A DNA stretch of 64,000 nt, from NCBI RefSeq assembly GCF_034043515.1, contig NZ_CP138214.1, positions 2,108,001 through 2,172,000 of the forward strand, written 5' to 3'. This DNA is from Pseudomonas sp. MUP55 (GTDB taxonomy: Bacteria > Pseudomonadota > Gammaproteobacteria > Pseudomonadales > Pseudomonadaceae). The notes below the pieces were generated by a model. It was not told the origin of the DNA and ran no database searches. It saw nothing but the letters and a program-made list of their open reading frames with translations. Of this stretch, positions 1 through 9,376 are shown in pieces. Numbering within the stretch: the stretch's first letter is position 1; each line of letters begins with the position of its first letter. The position numbers and the translations under genes were made by a program.

Positions 1-1
1 G

Positions 2-1627
2 CTGTTTGCCCTGGTTATCAGCCTGACCACCGTGTGGATTCTTCAGGACCAGGCGCGCAACGAAGTGGATGAAACCCGCCAGCGCCTGCTCAACAACGCC
101 AAGGCCACGCTGCAAAGTTATGTCGAAGTTGCCATGACCACCATCAAGCCGCTCTACGACGCTGCCGCTCCCGGTGACACGGCGGCGCGGGCGCAGGTGG
201 TCAAGCTGCTGTCCAACACCAGCTACGGCAAGGACGGTTACTTCTTCGGCTACGACTCCGAGACCATTCGCCTGTTCAAGGGCAACAGCCCGGACGGCGT
301 GGGCAAGAGCTTCAAGGACAACCGCGACCCCAACGGCGTCTACGTCAACCGCGACCTGGTCAAGGTCGGCAAGGACGGCACCCATTACCTGCAATACAGC
401 TCGACCCAGCCCGGCCAGACCGAACTGGTGCCCAAGCTCGGCTACACCGAATACCTGCCCAAGTGGGACATGGTCATTGGTACCTCGGTGAACCTCGATG
501 GCATCGAAGCCCAGGTCGCGGTGGTCGAGGCCAAGGTTGAAAAACGCATGGAAGGCGTGCTGTTGAGCATTCTCGGGGTGGCCGTCGTGGTGCTGCTGGT
601 GATTGCCGCCGTCGGCCTGCTGGTGGCCAACACGATCCTGCGCCCCCTGAGCCTGATGAAGGCCAACCTGGACGACATCGCCGCCGGTGAAGGTGACCTG
701 ACGCGCCGCCTGGCCATTACCAGCCAGGATGAGCTTGGCGACCTGGCCGGCGCGTTCAACCGGTTTGTCGACAAAATCCACGGGTTGGTGCGCCAGATCA
801 CTGAAATGACCGGGCAACTCACCGGCCTGGTGGGCCAGGTCTCCGAGCAGGCCCAGCGCTCGGAAACCGCCATGGAACGCCAGCGTCACGAAACCGACCA
901 GGTGGCCACCGCGATCAATCAAATGTCGTCCGCCGCCCACGAAGTGGCACGTAGCGCCCAGGGTGCCGCCGTTGCCGCGCAGCAGACCGACGCCGAGGGC
1001 CAGGCCGCCAAGCGCGTGGTGGACGGCAGCATCACTCAGATCCATGCGCTGGTGAACGATATCCGTAGCAGCGGCGTGTCCCTCGACAGCCTGCAGCAGG
1101 ATGTGTCGTCGATTGTCAGTGTGCTCGGCGTGATCCGCTCGATTGCCGAACAAACCAACCTGCTGGCGCTCAACGCCGCGATTGAAGCCGCGCGGGCAGG
1201 GGAGGCCGGGCGTGGTTTTGCCGTGGTCGCCGATGAAGTGCGCGCTTTGGCCAGCCGCACCCAGACCAGCACCCAGGAAATCCAGGGCATGATCGACCGC
1301 CTGCAAAAAGGCACCCAGGCCGCTGTGGACGCCATGCGCCGCTCCAGCGATGCCGGTGACGGCACGTCGGCCCAGGCGAACCAGGCCGGGGCGTCGCTGG
1401 ATACCATGGCCCAGTTGATCGGTACCATCAACTCGATGAACGCGCAGATCGCCAGCGCCGCCGAAGAACAAACCGCCGTGGCTGAAGAGATCAACCGCAG
1501 CGTGCATCAGATTGCCGTGGCGGTGGACAGCGTGGCCGATGAAACCCAGCTCGGCGCCCAGACGTCCCGCAGCCTGGCGGACCTGGGCCAGCGCCTGGGG
1601 CAGTTGGTGGGCCAGTTCAGGATCTGA
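2..1627 (+). CDS. Methyl-accepting chemotaxis protein (5' end outside window)
   Basis: Chemoreceptor that senses a ligand in the periplasm and controls the CheA kinase. The frame is open from base 2, so the true start and the first residues of TM1 lie upstream; the GTG at base 32 is inside TM1 and is not the start. Order: TM1 remnant, a small-Cache-type sensor (motif [11 protein letters not shown]), TM2 at about residues 177-204 counted from base 32, HAMP (205-250), and a cytoplasmic signalling domain with the conserved hairpin tip ([20 protein letters not shown]). There is no C-terminal CheR/CheB pentapeptide; the protein stops at GQFRI. The ligand cannot be read from the sequence. Family assignment is firm. 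Confidence 0.95.
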   Translation: MFALVISLTTVWILQDQARNEVDETRQRLLNNAKATLQSYVEVAMTTIKPLYDAAAPGDTAARAQVVKLLSNTSYGKDGYFFGYDSETIRLFKGNSPDGVGKSFKDNRDPNGVYVNRDLVKVGKDGTHYLQYSSTQPGQTELVPKLGYTEYLPKWDMVIGTSVNLDGIEAQVAVVEAKVEKRMEGVLLSILGVAVVVLLVIAAVGLLVANTILRPLSLMKANLDDIAAGEGDLTRRLAITSQDELGDLAGAFNRFVDKIHGLVRQITEMTGQLTGLVGQVSEQAQRSETAMERQRHETDQVATAINQMSSAAHEVARSAQGAAVAAQQTDAEGQAAKRVVDGSITQIHALVNDIRSSGVSLDSLQQDVSSIVSVLGVIRSIAEQTNLLALNAAIEAARAGEAGRGFAVVADEVRALASRTQTSTQEIQGMIDRLQKGTQAAVDAMRRSSDAGDGTSAQANQAGASLDTMAQLIGTINSMNAQIASAAEEQTAVAEEINRSVHQIAVAVDSVADETQLGAQTSRSLADLGQRLGQLVGQFRI

Positions 1628-1705
1628 CCCGCTTCACGCATTGTTGTGATGAAACTCGATGTGAGAGGGGGGGTTGCACTAAAGTCAGCCAGGTAAGGCT
1701 TTTTT

Positions 1706-1802
1706 GTAGGAGCGAGCTTGCTCGCGAAGAACTCAGGCACCCCGCGTTTATTCAGAATGAACGCGTTGCCTGGATGTTTTTCGCGAGCAAGCCCGCTCCT
1801 AC
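1706..1802. repeat. REPIN, family A (GTAGGAGCGAGCTTGCTCGCGA pair)
   Basis: Two inverted REP palindromes about 22 nt long face each other across about 50 nt that contain TTCAGAATGAACGCGTTGCC. The same unit of about 97 nt occurs at 6448, 27725, 40552 and 55367. This copy lies between the convergent chemoreceptor and trhP genes. REPINs are non-autonomous elements mobilised by RAYT transposases. Confidence 0.9.
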
Positions 1803-1843
1803 AATGGACCACTTCGCTTAACTGACTATGCCCATCAGAGGGT

Positions 1844-3157
1844 CTACACGTCGCGCATCAGCAGCCCAAAGCTCAGGTCCATCTCTGCCGGAAGGGGCAG
1901 ATACACCGTGTGCCCATCCCCCGGGGCTACGTCGATGGCGTCGCCCTTGGCGTTATGCAGCGTGGCCAAGTCAAAGTGAAAATTGCCCGCTGGCGTCATC
2001 AGTTCCAGGTGATTGCCCAGCGCAAAACGGTTCTTCACCTTGACCTCGGCCAGCTCGCCCCGGCGTTCGCCGGTCAATTCACCGACAAATTGCTGGCGCT
2101 CGGAGACGGAGCTGCCGTTCTGGTAGTTCTGGTATTCGTCGTGCACATGACGGCGCAGGAACCCTTCGGTGTAGCCGCGCTGGGCCAGGGATTCGAGGTC
2201 GGTCATCAAGCGGCGGTCAAAGGCGCGGCCGGCCATCGCATCATCGATTGCGCGGCGATACACCTGGGTGGTGCGCGCGCAGTAGAAGTGCGATTTGGTG
2301 CGGCCTTCGATTTTCAGCGAGTGCACGCCCATGTGGGTCAGGCGCTCGACGTGCTGTACGGCGCGCAGGTCCTTGGCGTTCATGATGTAGGTGCCGTGTT
2401 CGTCTTCGAAGGCGGGCATCTGCGCTTCGGGACGGTTGGCTTCCTGCAGCAGGAACACCTGGTCGGTCGGCGTGCCGATGCCCAGCGTCGGCTCGAATGC
2501 CTGGACGATCTCGCCCGTGGCATTTTCCACCGCCGGGGTGGCCTGGTATTTCCAGCGACACGCGTTGGTGCAGCTACCCTGGTTGGCGTCGCGCTTGTTC
2601 ATATAGCCCGACAGCAGGCAACGCCCGGAATAGGCCATGCACAGCGCGCCATGCACGAACACTTCCAGCTCCATGGCCGGTACCTGTTGGCGAATCTCGC
2701 CGATCTCCTCCAGGGACAGCTCCCGCGACAGGATTACCCGGCAGATCCCTTGTTGTTGCCAGAACGCCACGCTGGCCCAGTTAACGGTATTGGCCTGGAC
2801 CGACAAATGAACCGGCATCTGTGGAAAATGCTGGCGCACCAGCATGATCAGCCCTGGGTCAGACATGATCAGCGCATCCGGGCCCATGGCGACCACCGGG
2901 GCCAGGTCCTTGAGAAAGGTTTTCAGCTTGGCATTGTGCGGCGCGATGTTCACCACCACGTAGAAACGCTTGCCCTGTGCATGGGCTTCCCGGATACCGA
3001 GGGCCAGGTTGGCGTGGTCGAATTCATTGTTGCGCACGCGCAGGCTGTAGCGCGGCTGGCCGGCATACACCGCATCGGCGCCATAGGCAAAGGCGTAGCG
3101 CATGTTCTTCAACGTGCCGGCGGGCGCGAGCAGTTCGGGGGCGATCAGTGGGAGCAT
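1844..3157 (-). CDS. trhP: tRNA 5-hydroxyuridine modification protein TrhP (YegQ), peptidase U32 family
   Basis: Prephenate-dependent hydroxylation of U34 in tRNA, the first step toward cmo5U/mcmo5U. The N-terminus (PELLAPAGTLKNMRYAFAYG, then VYAGQPRYSLRVRNNEF) is nearly identical to what I recall of E. coli YegQ. The U32 cysteine signature is present in the stretch from LCMAYSGRCLLSGYMNK to GSCTNACRW, four cysteines likely to bind an Fe-S cluster. The frame can be extended 59 codons upstream, but the ATG at 3157 matches the family start and gives 437 residues. It is monocistronic and converges on the chemoreceptor across a REPIN. The function is known for the family and inferred here. Confidence 0.93.
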   Translation of the reverse strand: MLPLIAPELLAPAGTLKNMRYAFAYGADAVYAGQPRYSLRVRNNEFDHANLALGIREAHAQGKRFYVVVNIAPHNAKLKTFLKDLAPVVAMGPDALIMSDPGLIMLVRQHFPQMPVHLSVQANTVNWASVAFWQQQGICRVILSRELSLEEIGEIRQQVPAMELEVFVHGALCMAYSGRCLLSGYMNKRDANQGSCTNACRWKYQATPAVENATGEIVQAFEPTLGIGTPTDQVFLLQEANRPEAQMPAFEDEHGTYIMNAKDLRAVQHVERLTHMGVHSLKIEGRTKSHFYCARTTQVYRRAIDDAMAGRAFDRRLMTDLESLAQRGYTEGFLRRHVHDEYQNYQNGSSVSERQQFVGELTGERRGELAEVKVKNRFALGNHLELMTPAGNFHFDLATLHNAKGDAIDVAPGDGHTVYLPLPAEMDLSFGLLMRDV

Positions 3158-3332
3158 GGAGGTGTGGGCCGCAAAAAGGCGCGAGGGTAGTGCAGGCCAT
3201 GGCCCGGTGCATTGATCCAGGTCTAGGTAAGCCGATCTATGCTTGTTCGATAAACCAGGGCACTCCCAGGTGTCGCTGCGGACTAAGCAACAGGGCCGAC
3301 ATCGGCCTTGTGCTTTTTGACATGGATCGGAC

Positions 3333-4400
3333 ATGAATCAAACCAACCTGCAATTCAAGACCCTGCTGTTACTGCTGGCTCTGGTCACCGTCGCTTTTAT
3401 CTGGATATTGCTGCCCTTCTACGGCGCGGTGTTCTGGGCGGTGATCCTCGGCATCATCTTCGCGCCCATGCAACGCCGCCTGCAGCAGCGCTTTGGCTGG
3501 AACCGCAACCTCACCTCACTGACCACCTTGTCGGTGTGTCTGGTGGTCGCGATTTTGCCGGTGATCGTTACCAGCGCCTTGCTGGTGCAAGAGGGCGCCA
3601 CCCTTTACAAGAACATCGAAAGCGGCAAGTTGGATGTGGCCGGTTATATCGAACAGTTCAAGCATTTCCTGCCGCCGTATTTTCAACACCTGCTGGACCG
3701 CTTTGGCATGGGCAACCTGGAAGGGCTGCGGGAAAAGGTGGTGAAAGGCGCGATGCAGGGCAGCCAGTTCTTCGCCACCCAGGCGTTCAGCTTCGGTCAG
3801 GGCACGTTCGATTTCCTGGTGAGCTTTTTCATCATGCTGTACCTACTGTTTTTCCTGCTGCGCGACGGCCCGGAACTGGTGCGCAAGGTGCGCACGGCGG
3901 TGCCATTGGCCGAGCCGCAAAAGCGACGCCTGCAACTGAAGTTCAACCGGGTGGTGCGGGCCACGGTCAAGGGCAACGTGCTGGTGGCCGTGACCCAAGG
4001 CGCGCTGGGAGGGCTGATCTTCTGGTTCCTGGACATTCCCAGTGCGTTGCTCTGGGCGGTATTGATGGCGTTTCTGTCCCTGCTGCCTGCGGTGGGCGCC
4101 GGGATCGTATGGGGGCCGGTGGCCGCCTACTTCCTGTTGAGCGGTTCAATCTGGCAGGGCGTTGTTCTGGCGCTGTTCGGCGTGTTCGTGATCGGTCTGG
4201 TGGACAACGTGCTGCGCCCGATTCTGGTGGGCAAGGACACCAAAATGCCGGACTACCTGATCCTGATCTCCACCCTGGGCGGGCTGTCAGTGTTTGGCCT
4301 GAACGGCTTCGTGATCGGCCCGCTGGTCGCGGCGCTGTTCATGTCCTGCTGGGCGTTGTTTGTCGAAACCAAGCCGCGGGTCAAGCTGCCGTTGCCCTAG
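3333..4400 (+). CDS. AI-2E family transporter (YdiK/PerM-like permease)
   Basis: Inner-membrane permease of 355 residues with about seven or eight hydrophobic segments: two close together at residues 9-50, then about 61-85, 155-180 and a dense C-terminal set from 210 to 345. The YdiK-like conserved stretch DNVLRPILVGKDTKMPDYLI is present near residue 290. Family members have been linked to autoinducer-2 export or Na+/H+ exchange, but the substrate here is unknown. It starts at an ATG 175 bp from the divergent trhP start. Its stop codon shares the tetranucleotide CTAG with the stop of the convergent small gene downstream. Confidence 0.9.
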   Translation: MNQTNLQFKTLLLLLALVTVAFIWILLPFYGAVFWAVILGIIFAPMQRRLQQRFGWNRNLTSLTTLSVCLVVAILPVIVTSALLVQEGATLYKNIESGKLDVAGYIEQFKHFLPPYFQHLLDRFGMGNLEGLREKVVKGAMQGSQFFATQAFSFGQGTFDFLVSFFIMLYLLFFLLRDGPELVRKVRTAVPLAEPQKRRLQLKFNRVVRATVKGNVLVAVTQGALGGLIFWFLDIPSALLWAVLMAFLSLLPAVGAGIVWGPVAAYFLLSGSIWQGVVLALFGVFVIGLVDNVLRPILVGKDTKMPDYLILISTLGGLSVFGLNGFVIGPLVAALFMSCWALFVETKPRVKLPLP

Positions 4401-4579
4401 GCTTCAAGCCAGCAGCTGGCGGCCAACTGGCGTTGCATCTGGGCATCGGATAACGAGGTGAGCGGGCCGCTGATAGGCTCGCCATCGCGTACCACGTACC
4501 AGCAGGCGAGCAAGCCCAGCTTGCGAAGAGGGGCGGGGACGGCGCTGCCGACGACGGACATGATTTGAACAGTGGGCAT
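4397..4579 (-). CDS. Small conserved hypothetical protein (60 aa)
   Basis: I cannot assign this to a named family. The start is well supported: GGAGG lies 5 nt before the ATG, so the four extra upstream codons of the longest frame are probably not used. The protein begins MPTVQIMSVV, ends QLAASCWLEA, and has no signal peptide or obvious membrane span. The stretch ACWYVVRDGEPISGPLTS looks like a short beta-rich module. It converges on the AI-2E permease gene with a 4-base overlap of stop codons. The strong RBS and sensible composition make it likely real; function unknown. Confidence 0.65.
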   Translation of the reverse strand: MPTVQIMSVVGSAVPAPLRKLGLLACWYVVRDGEPISGPLTSLSDAQMQRQLAASCWLEA

Positions 4580-4670
4580 AAGTACCTCCAAACGTTATGG
4601 AGGCCACCTTACGGTGCGGTGACGCCAAGGAAAAATCACCTGGCTCGATAGTCGACATCAACGCCACACG

Positions 4671-4865
4671 TCAATCCACCACTTGATCAAGCATGTGCAC
4701 CACTTCCTGCTCGCTGAGCACGCCCTTGCGCACCAGGTTCTCTGCCAGCAGTGCCAGGAACTTCGCGCTGCGGTGGCCTTCCAGGTGCTTGAGTTCGGTC
4801 AGTGCGCTGTACACCTTGCTGGACGTGCAGAGGCCAGCGGTGCGGTGCGGATTTTGTGTGGGCAT
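4671..4865 (-). CDS. Small conserved hypothetical protein (64 aa)
   Basis: Short soluble, mostly helical protein starting MPTQNPHRTAG and ending VVHMLDQVVD. The ATG at 4865 has AAGGAC 7 nt upstream; a TTG two codons earlier is less likely. The C-terminal half (ALLAENLVRKGVLSEQEVVH) looks like two amphipathic helices. It lies on the same strand as, and 91 bp upstream of, the preceding small gene. No family is recognised and no function proposed. Confidence 0.65.
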   Translation of the reverse strand: MPTQNPHRTAGLCTSSKVYSALTELKHLEGHRSAKFLALLAENLVRKGVLSEQEVVHMLDQVVD

Positions 4866-5045
4866 GGTCAATCGTCCTTAATTGTTATTGAGTGGACAGA
4901 GTCGATACTGAGTCAGGTGCGTGACACAAACATGACAGCGTTCGTATCGGTCGATCAAGAGGGTATCCCCACCTGATCATGTGGGATTGGCACTCAAGCA
5001 TTGTCCTCACAACGACCTTGACACGGTAAATCCAGACTTTCGGGC

Positions 5046-5073
5046 AAAAAAAAGCCCCGCGTGTGGGCGAGGC
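5046..5073 (-). terminator. Rho-independent terminator of the Tyr/Pro-rich protein gene
   Basis: Read on the minus strand, a GCCTCGC/GCGGGGC stem with one mismatch is followed by eight consecutive T residues, beginning 25 nt after the stop codon at 5099. Confidence 0.8.
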
Positions 5074-5098
5074 CTGTTGCGCATTCACCGACTGACGG

Positions 5099-5452
5099 TT
5101 ACCAGCCGTGACGGTAGTAGCCGTGGGGAGGGCCGTAGTAGCCATAACCCCGTGGCGGGCCGTAATACACCGGCGCCGGACGGTAATAGACCTGCTGCTG
5201 CACATACACCGGTGGTGGCGGTGCGTAGTAGACCGGCGGCGGAGCGGCATACACCGGCTGCGGCTGCACGTACACCGGTTGCTGCACATAGACCTCACGA
5301 GGCTGGCTGGCAACCACGGAGCCGACGACAGCTGCACCGACGAGAGCACCCAACACGGCCGGGCCACCCCAACCACCACCGTGGGCAGAGGCTTGGCCTG
5401 CCATAGCGAGTGCGCCAATAAGCAAGGCAATCTTGGGGACTTTACGAATCAT
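5099..5452 (-). CDS. Exported glycine-zipper protein with Tyr/Pro-rich repeat tail
   Basis: Protein of 117 residues. Residues 1-23 form a signal peptide (MIRKVPKIALLIGALAMAGQ, then ASA). A glycine-zipper hydrophobic segment follows (AVLGALVGAAVVGSVVAS), then about 70 residues of PVY repeats (VYVQQPVYVQPQPVY, VYYAPPPPVY) and a Gly/Tyr-rich end. The ATG at 5452 has GAGGA upstream; an ATG two codons earlier is possible. Such proteins are usually outer-membrane or periplasmic structural components; the precise role is unknown. It is followed by a clear terminator, so probably monocistronic. Confidence 0.75.
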   Translation of the reverse strand: MIRKVPKIALLIGALAMAGQASAHGGGWGGPAVLGALVGAAVVGSVVASQPREVYVQQPVYVQPQPVYAAPPPVYYAPPPPVYVQQQVYYRPAPVYYGPPRGYGYYGPPHGYYRHGW

Positions 5453-5613
5453 GGTCATTCCTCGGTTAGCCCCTGCGCTTGTGGTCTGCAATCAATAGAC
5501 TCAAGGATTGTCGCGGGGATACTTTTAAGACAACGTGTTTCTGAAAAACAGCACAGCCAATAGGTAAAGGTTGTGTAAGGTCTGTACCGATTTGCTTACT
5601 CAAGGAGCTACCC

Positions 5614-6435
5614 ATGCAGATGCACCCCAACAAGGACACCCAACTGTGCATGTCACTGTCGGCCCGTCCCGGGAATTTCGGCCTGCGTTTCCATAACCAT
5701 CTGTATGAGCAGTTGGGCCTGAATTTCTACTATAAAGCCTTCAGCAGCCAGGATTTGCCCGGCGCGATCGGTGGCATACGGGCGCTGGGCATTCGGGGTT
5801 GCGGTGTGTCCATGCCGTTCAAGGAGGCGGCCATCGCCTTGATGGACGAACTGGACGATTCGGTTCAAGCCATCGATTCCCTCAACACCATCGTCAATAC
5901 CGGCGGCCGTCTCAAGGCGTACAACACCGACTACATCGCCGTCGAGCAATTGCTGAAAAAGCATCAGGTGCCCAAAGACTCAAGCTTCGCCCTGCGCGGC
6001 AGCGGCGGCATGGCCAAGGCCGTGGCCAGTGCCTTGCGTGACGGCGGTTATGCCAACGGCGTGATCGTGGCGCGCAACGAGGTGGCGGGCAGGGCGCTGG
6101 CACGTAACCTGGGCTATGAGTGGCAGGCCGAACTGGGCGGTTTGCGCCCGCGGATGCTGGTCAATGTGACGCCGATCGGCATGACCGGCGGGGCAGAGGC
6201 GGATCAGTTGGCCTTTGAGGCCGATGCCATTGATCAAGCAGAAACCGTGTTCGATGTGGTGGCGATTCCCGCGGAAACACCGTTGATCGTGCGTGGACGT
6301 GCCCAGGGCAAGCGGGTGATTACCGGGCTTGAAGTGATCGCGATCCAGGCGTTGGAGCAATTTGTGCTCTATACCGGCGTGCGTCCTACCCAGGAGCAAT
6401 TCCAGGCCGCCGTGGCGTTCGCCCGGGCGGTCTAA
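5614..6435 (+). CDS. Shikimate 5-dehydrogenase-like protein (HI_0607 type)
   Basis: NADP-dependent shikimate dehydrogenase-like protein of 273 residues. The substrate-binding half keeps MSLSARPGNFGLRFHN, VSMPFKE (with the lysine used in catalysis by the family) and NTIVN...YNTDY; the nucleotide half has RGSGGMAKA as the glycine-rich loop. The sequence matches the Haemophilus HI_0607 subclass, where shikimate activity is reported to be weak, rather than canonical AroE. It is probably a second, non-housekeeping paralog. The start is an ATG after AAGGAG. A REPIN lies right after its stop, in the convergent gap with the YceH gene. Confidence 0.85.
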   Translation: MQMHPNKDTQLCMSLSARPGNFGLRFHNHLYEQLGLNFYYKAFSSQDLPGAIGGIRALGIRGCGVSMPFKEAAIALMDELDDSVQAIDSLNTIVNTGGRLKAYNTDYIAVEQLLKKHQVPKDSSFALRGSGGMAKAVASALRDGGYANGVIVARNEVAGRALARNLGYEWQAELGGLRPRMLVNVTPIGMTGGAEADQLAFEADAIDQAETVFDVVAIPAETPLIVRGRAQGKRVITGLEVIAIQALEQFVLYTGVRPTQEQFQAAVAFARAV

Positions 6436-6447
6436 ACGCGGAACGCT

Positions 6448-6544
6448 GTAGGAGCGAGCTTGCTCGCGAAAAACTCAAGGGCAGCGCGTTTATCCAGAAT
6501 AAACGCATTGCCTGGGCGTTTTTCGCGAGCAAGCTCGCTCCTAC
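6448..6544. repeat. REPIN, family A
   Basis: Inverted pair of GTAGGAGCGAGCTTGCTCGC palindromes with an internal spacer containing ATCCAGAATAAACGCATTGCC. It lies in the 140-bp gap between two convergent genes, where it could also act as a transcript 3'-end hairpin. Confidence 0.9.
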
Positions 6545-6575
6545 AGTGGGCCGCCCGTTTCAAGTTGGACGCGTG

Positions 6576-7226
6576 TCAAGCCTGTTCCAACTGCGCCAGC
6601 CGTTCTTCCAGTGCCGCAATCCGCGCTTCCAACTCTTCAATACGCTCGGCCGACACAGCACCACCGCCGCGCTCCACCGGGTTGGCGCGCGCCGAAATAA
6701 TCGCTTCGATATCCGCCGGATCCCCCAGTGCATGGGTATAACGGTCTTCGCGCTGACCCGCCTGACGCGGCACCAGCACCGCCAAGCCGCGTGCAATGAG
6801 GCGTTCGAGCTGATGCACCACCTGCTCGGCGTCCTCAAAGTCATGCATGCGCCCGCTGCGCGTGAGCAACTCGTTGACAGTCTGCGGGCCGCGCAGAAAC
6901 AGCAGGCCGATCAGGATCACCTGGGCCGGCACCAGCTCCAGCGCCTTCTCCACACGGTGTTCCCAACGGTCGGCGCGGCTGCCCATGACCAGCCGGGTAA
7001 AACCCTGGCCTTCGAGTACGCGCAGGCTCTGGCCGACCTGACCCTGGCTCAGGTTGGTCACCGGTTCCCGGCTGGTTTTCTGGTTGCAGGCCAGCACCAG
7101 GGCGTTGAGGGTCAGGGGGTAGGTTTCCGGGTTGGTCGCCTGTTTTTCGATGAGGCAGCCCAGGATGCGGATTTCCGTGCTGTTCAGGCGCGGCTCAGGG
7201 GTGTCGGTGTCATGCTCGGCGGTCAT
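6576..7226 (-). CDS. YceH family protein (DUF480)
   Basis: Protein of 216 residues with two winged-helix-like halves, of unknown biochemical role. Diagnostic stretches are [20 protein letters not shown] and [20 protein letters not shown], close to the YceH family consensus, followed by the second module ([17 protein letters not shown]). The C-terminus (about 175-216) is a heptad-patterned coiled coil ([20 protein letters not shown]). The ATG at 7226 has GGGAAAG upstream, which drops nine codons from the longest frame. It is divergent from the DUF1993 gene (115 bp). Confidence 0.88.
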   Translation of the reverse strand: MTAEHDTDTPEPRLNSTEIRILGCLIEKQATNPETYPLTLNALVLACNQKTSREPVTNLSQGQVGQSLRVLEGQGFTRLVMGSRADRWEHRVEKALELVPAQVILIGLLFLRGPQTVNELLTRSGRMHDFEDAEQVVHQLERLIARGLAVLVPRQAGQREDRYTHALGDPADIEAIISARANPVERGGGAVSAERIEELEARIAALEERLAQLEQA

Positions 7227-7341
7227 CGCGCTTTCCCTATGCAGTGAATCCACTAGCCTAAGCCTGAAAAAATAAAAGACAAGCGGCAGGCATGGCTATA
7301 ATCGCCGCTGGTTCCAACCCTGCCCTTACCGTGAGACTGAC

Positions 7342-7851
7342 ATGACCATTTCCCTGTATGCCGCTTCTATCCCAGTCTTCAAGCAAATGCTCAACGCCCT
7401 CAGCGATGTGCTGAACAAGGCCGAAGCCCACGCCACCGCCAAGAACATCGAGCCGAACGCGCTGCTGCAAGCGCGCCTGTTCCCGGATATGTTCGCGCTG
7501 GTGCGCCAGGTTCAGATCGCCGTCGACTTCGCCAAGGGCGTTTCCGCGCGCCTGGCCGAGATCGAAGTGCCCAAGTACGAAGACAGCGAAGTCACCTTTG
7601 CCGACCTGCAAGCGCTGATCGCCAAGGTGCTGGCCTTTGTCGCCACCATCAAGCCTGAGCAAATCGACGGCAAGGAAGGCATCGAGATCGTTACCCGCCC
7701 AGGCACCCCGAAAGAGAAGCGCTTCAGCGGCCAATCCTACCTGCTGACCTACGGCCTGCCGCAGTTCTTCTTCCACGTCACCACCGCTTACGCGTTGCTG
7801 CGTCATAACGGCGTTGAAGTGGGCAAACGTGACTACATGGGCGCTTTCTAA
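7342..7851 (+). CDS. DUF1993 domain protein
   Basis: Cytoplasmic protein of 169 residues covering the whole DUF1993 family, predicted to be a DinB-like four-helix bundle. Typical stretches are FKQMLNALSDVLNKAEAHA, LFPDMFALVRQVQIAVDFAK and the C-terminal FFFHVTTAYALLRHNGVEVG with YMGAF at the end. No biochemical role is established for the family. It is monocistronic: the divergent YceH gene is upstream and a strong terminator follows 8 bp after the stop. Confidence 0.9.
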   Translation: MTISLYAASIPVFKQMLNALSDVLNKAEAHATAKNIEPNALLQARLFPDMFALVRQVQIAVDFAKGVSARLAEIEVPKYEDSEVTFADLQALIAKVLAFVATIKPEQIDGKEGIEIVTRPGTPKEKRFSGQSYLLTYGLPQFFFHVTTAYALLRHNGVEVGKRDYMGAF

Positions 7852-7859
7852 GCACTCAC

Positions 7860-7905
7860 AAAAAAGCCCGGAAGCGTTGTTCAACGAACGCATCCGGGCT
7901 TTTTT
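7860..7905. terminator. Bidirectional rho-independent terminator
   Basis: Near-perfect hairpin: AAAAAAGCCCGGA pairs with TCCGGGCTTTTTT, and an inner GCGTT/AACGC stem extends it. It has A-tract and T-tract flanks, so it serves both the DUF1993 gene (+) and the convergent sstT (-). Confidence 0.95.
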
Positions 7906-7916
7906 ATGGCCGGTGT

Positions 7917-9137
7917 TTACGCCGGCTGTTGATCCTTGTCCAAACAGGCCGCCGCGGTAAACAACACATCGGTGGACGAATTGAGCGCGGTTTCCGCCGA
8001 ATCCTGCAGCACACCGATGATGAAGCCTACTGCCACTACTTGCATGGCGATTTCGCTCGGGATGCCGAACAGGCTGCACGCCAGCGGAATCAACAGCAGC
8101 GAACCACCGGCCACGCCCGAAGCGCCGCAGGCGCAGATGGCTGCAACCACACTCAGCAGCACGGCGGTGGGCAGGTCGACGGCAATGCCCAGCGTGTGCA
8201 CGGCTGCCAGGGTCAGCACAGTGATGGTGATTGCCGCGCCGGCCATATTGATGGTGGCGCCCAGCGGGATCGAAACCGAGTAGGTGTCTTCATGCAGGCC
8301 CAGGCGTTTGCTCAGCGCCAGGTTAACCGGAATATTGGCCGCCGAACTGCGGGTGAAGAACGCGGTGATCCCGCTTTCGCGCAGGCACAGCAACACCAGC
8401 GGGTACGGGTTACGGCGCAGTTTCCAGAATACGATCGCGGGGTTGATCACCAGCGCCACGAACAGCATGCAACCGATCAGCACCACCAGCAGGTGGGCAT
8501 AGCCGAGCAGGGCGCCGAAGCCGGAGGTGGCCAGGGTCGAGGCGACCAGGCCGAAGATACCCAGCGGGGCGAAGCGGATCACCACGCGTACGATCAGCGT
8601 CACGCCGTTGGACAAGTCGTCGAGCACGGTGCGGGTGGTTTCGCCGGCATGGCGAATGGCAATGCCCATGCCGATGGCCCAGGCCAGGATGCCAATGAAG
8701 TTGGCATTCATCAGGGCGCTGACCGGGTTATCCACCACGCTGAGCAGCAGGCTTTGCAGGACTTCGCCGATACCGCCGGGAGCGCTCACGGTGGCGTCAT
8801 GGGTGGCCAGTACCAGGGACGATGGGAACAATGTGCTGGCAACCACCGCAACCACGGCGGCGGCAAAGGTGCCCAGCAGATACAGGAACAGGATCGGCCG
8901 GATGTGGGTCTCCTGGCCGTGTTTATGATTGGCGATGGACGCCATCACCAGCACAAACACCAGGATCGGCGCGACGGCCTTCAGCGCCGTGACGAACACC
9001 TTGCCAATAAAACCGGTGGCCTTGGCGGCCTCAGGCAACAACAGGGCCAGCAGAATCCCGGCGATCAGGCCGATGACAATTTGGGTGACCAGGCTGACGC
9101 GCATTAAACGTTGCAGCGGGGAAGGGGCAGCAGTCAT
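7917..9137 (-). CDS. sstT: Serine/threonine:Na+ symporter SstT
   Basis: Inner-membrane DAACS-family symporter taking up L-serine and L-threonine with sodium. 406 residues, the usual length. Visible are the re-entrant hairpin serine-rich motif [14 protein letters not shown] near residue 275, [14 protein letters not shown], the cytosolic hairpin [20 protein letters not shown], and [19 protein letters not shown] at the C-terminus, which together distinguish SstT from GltP/DctA. It starts [20 protein letters not shown]. It is divergent from an MFS gene and shares the preceding bidirectional terminator. Confidence 0.94.
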   Translation of the reverse strand: MTAAPSPLQRLMRVSLVTQIVIGLIAGILLALLLPEAAKATGFIGKVFVTALKAVAPILVFVLVMASIANHKHGQETHIRPILFLYLLGTFAAAVVAVVASTLFPSSLVLATHDATVSAPGGIGEVLQSLLLSVVDNPVSALMNANFIGILAWAIGMGIAIRHAGETTRTVLDDLSNGVTLIVRVVIRFAPLGIFGLVASTLATSGFGALLGYAHLLVVLIGCMLFVALVINPAIVFWKLRRNPYPLVLLCLRESGITAFFTRSSAANIPVNLALSKRLGLHEDTYSVSIPLGATINMAGAAITITVLTLAAVHTLGIAVDLPTAVLLSVVAAICACGASGVAGGSLLLIPLACSLFGIPSEIAMQVVAVGFIIGVLQDSAETALNSSTDVLFTAAACLDKDQQPA

Positions 9138-9267
9138 AAACAGTTGTCTCTAGTTTTTTTAGTAGGGCACAGCATTGCAGGAAGAAAGTACTGTAGGAAG
9201 CAGGCGCGAAGTCTAGCATGCTGTAGGACGAGTCCCGTTTGCTGCGTCATTGCGTCACCCGCCCCGT

Positions 9268-9285
9268 CGGATTTGGCCAAATCCG
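9268..9285. promoter_or_regulatory. Perfect 18-bp palindrome upstream of the MFS gene
   Basis: CGGATTTGGCCAAATCCG is fully self-complementary and lies 92 bp before the MFS start, in the divergent gap with sstT. It looks like a dimeric operator. No regulator gene is adjacent, so the cognate protein is unknown. Confidence 0.55.
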
Positions 9286-9376
9286 GACATCTTCTGTTAA
9301 CATTTCCTTTCTCTTCTTTTCTCTCCGTCAGCGGGCCCTTCGGGCTGTCGTTGATCTCGTCGTTTCTGGAGTTTTC

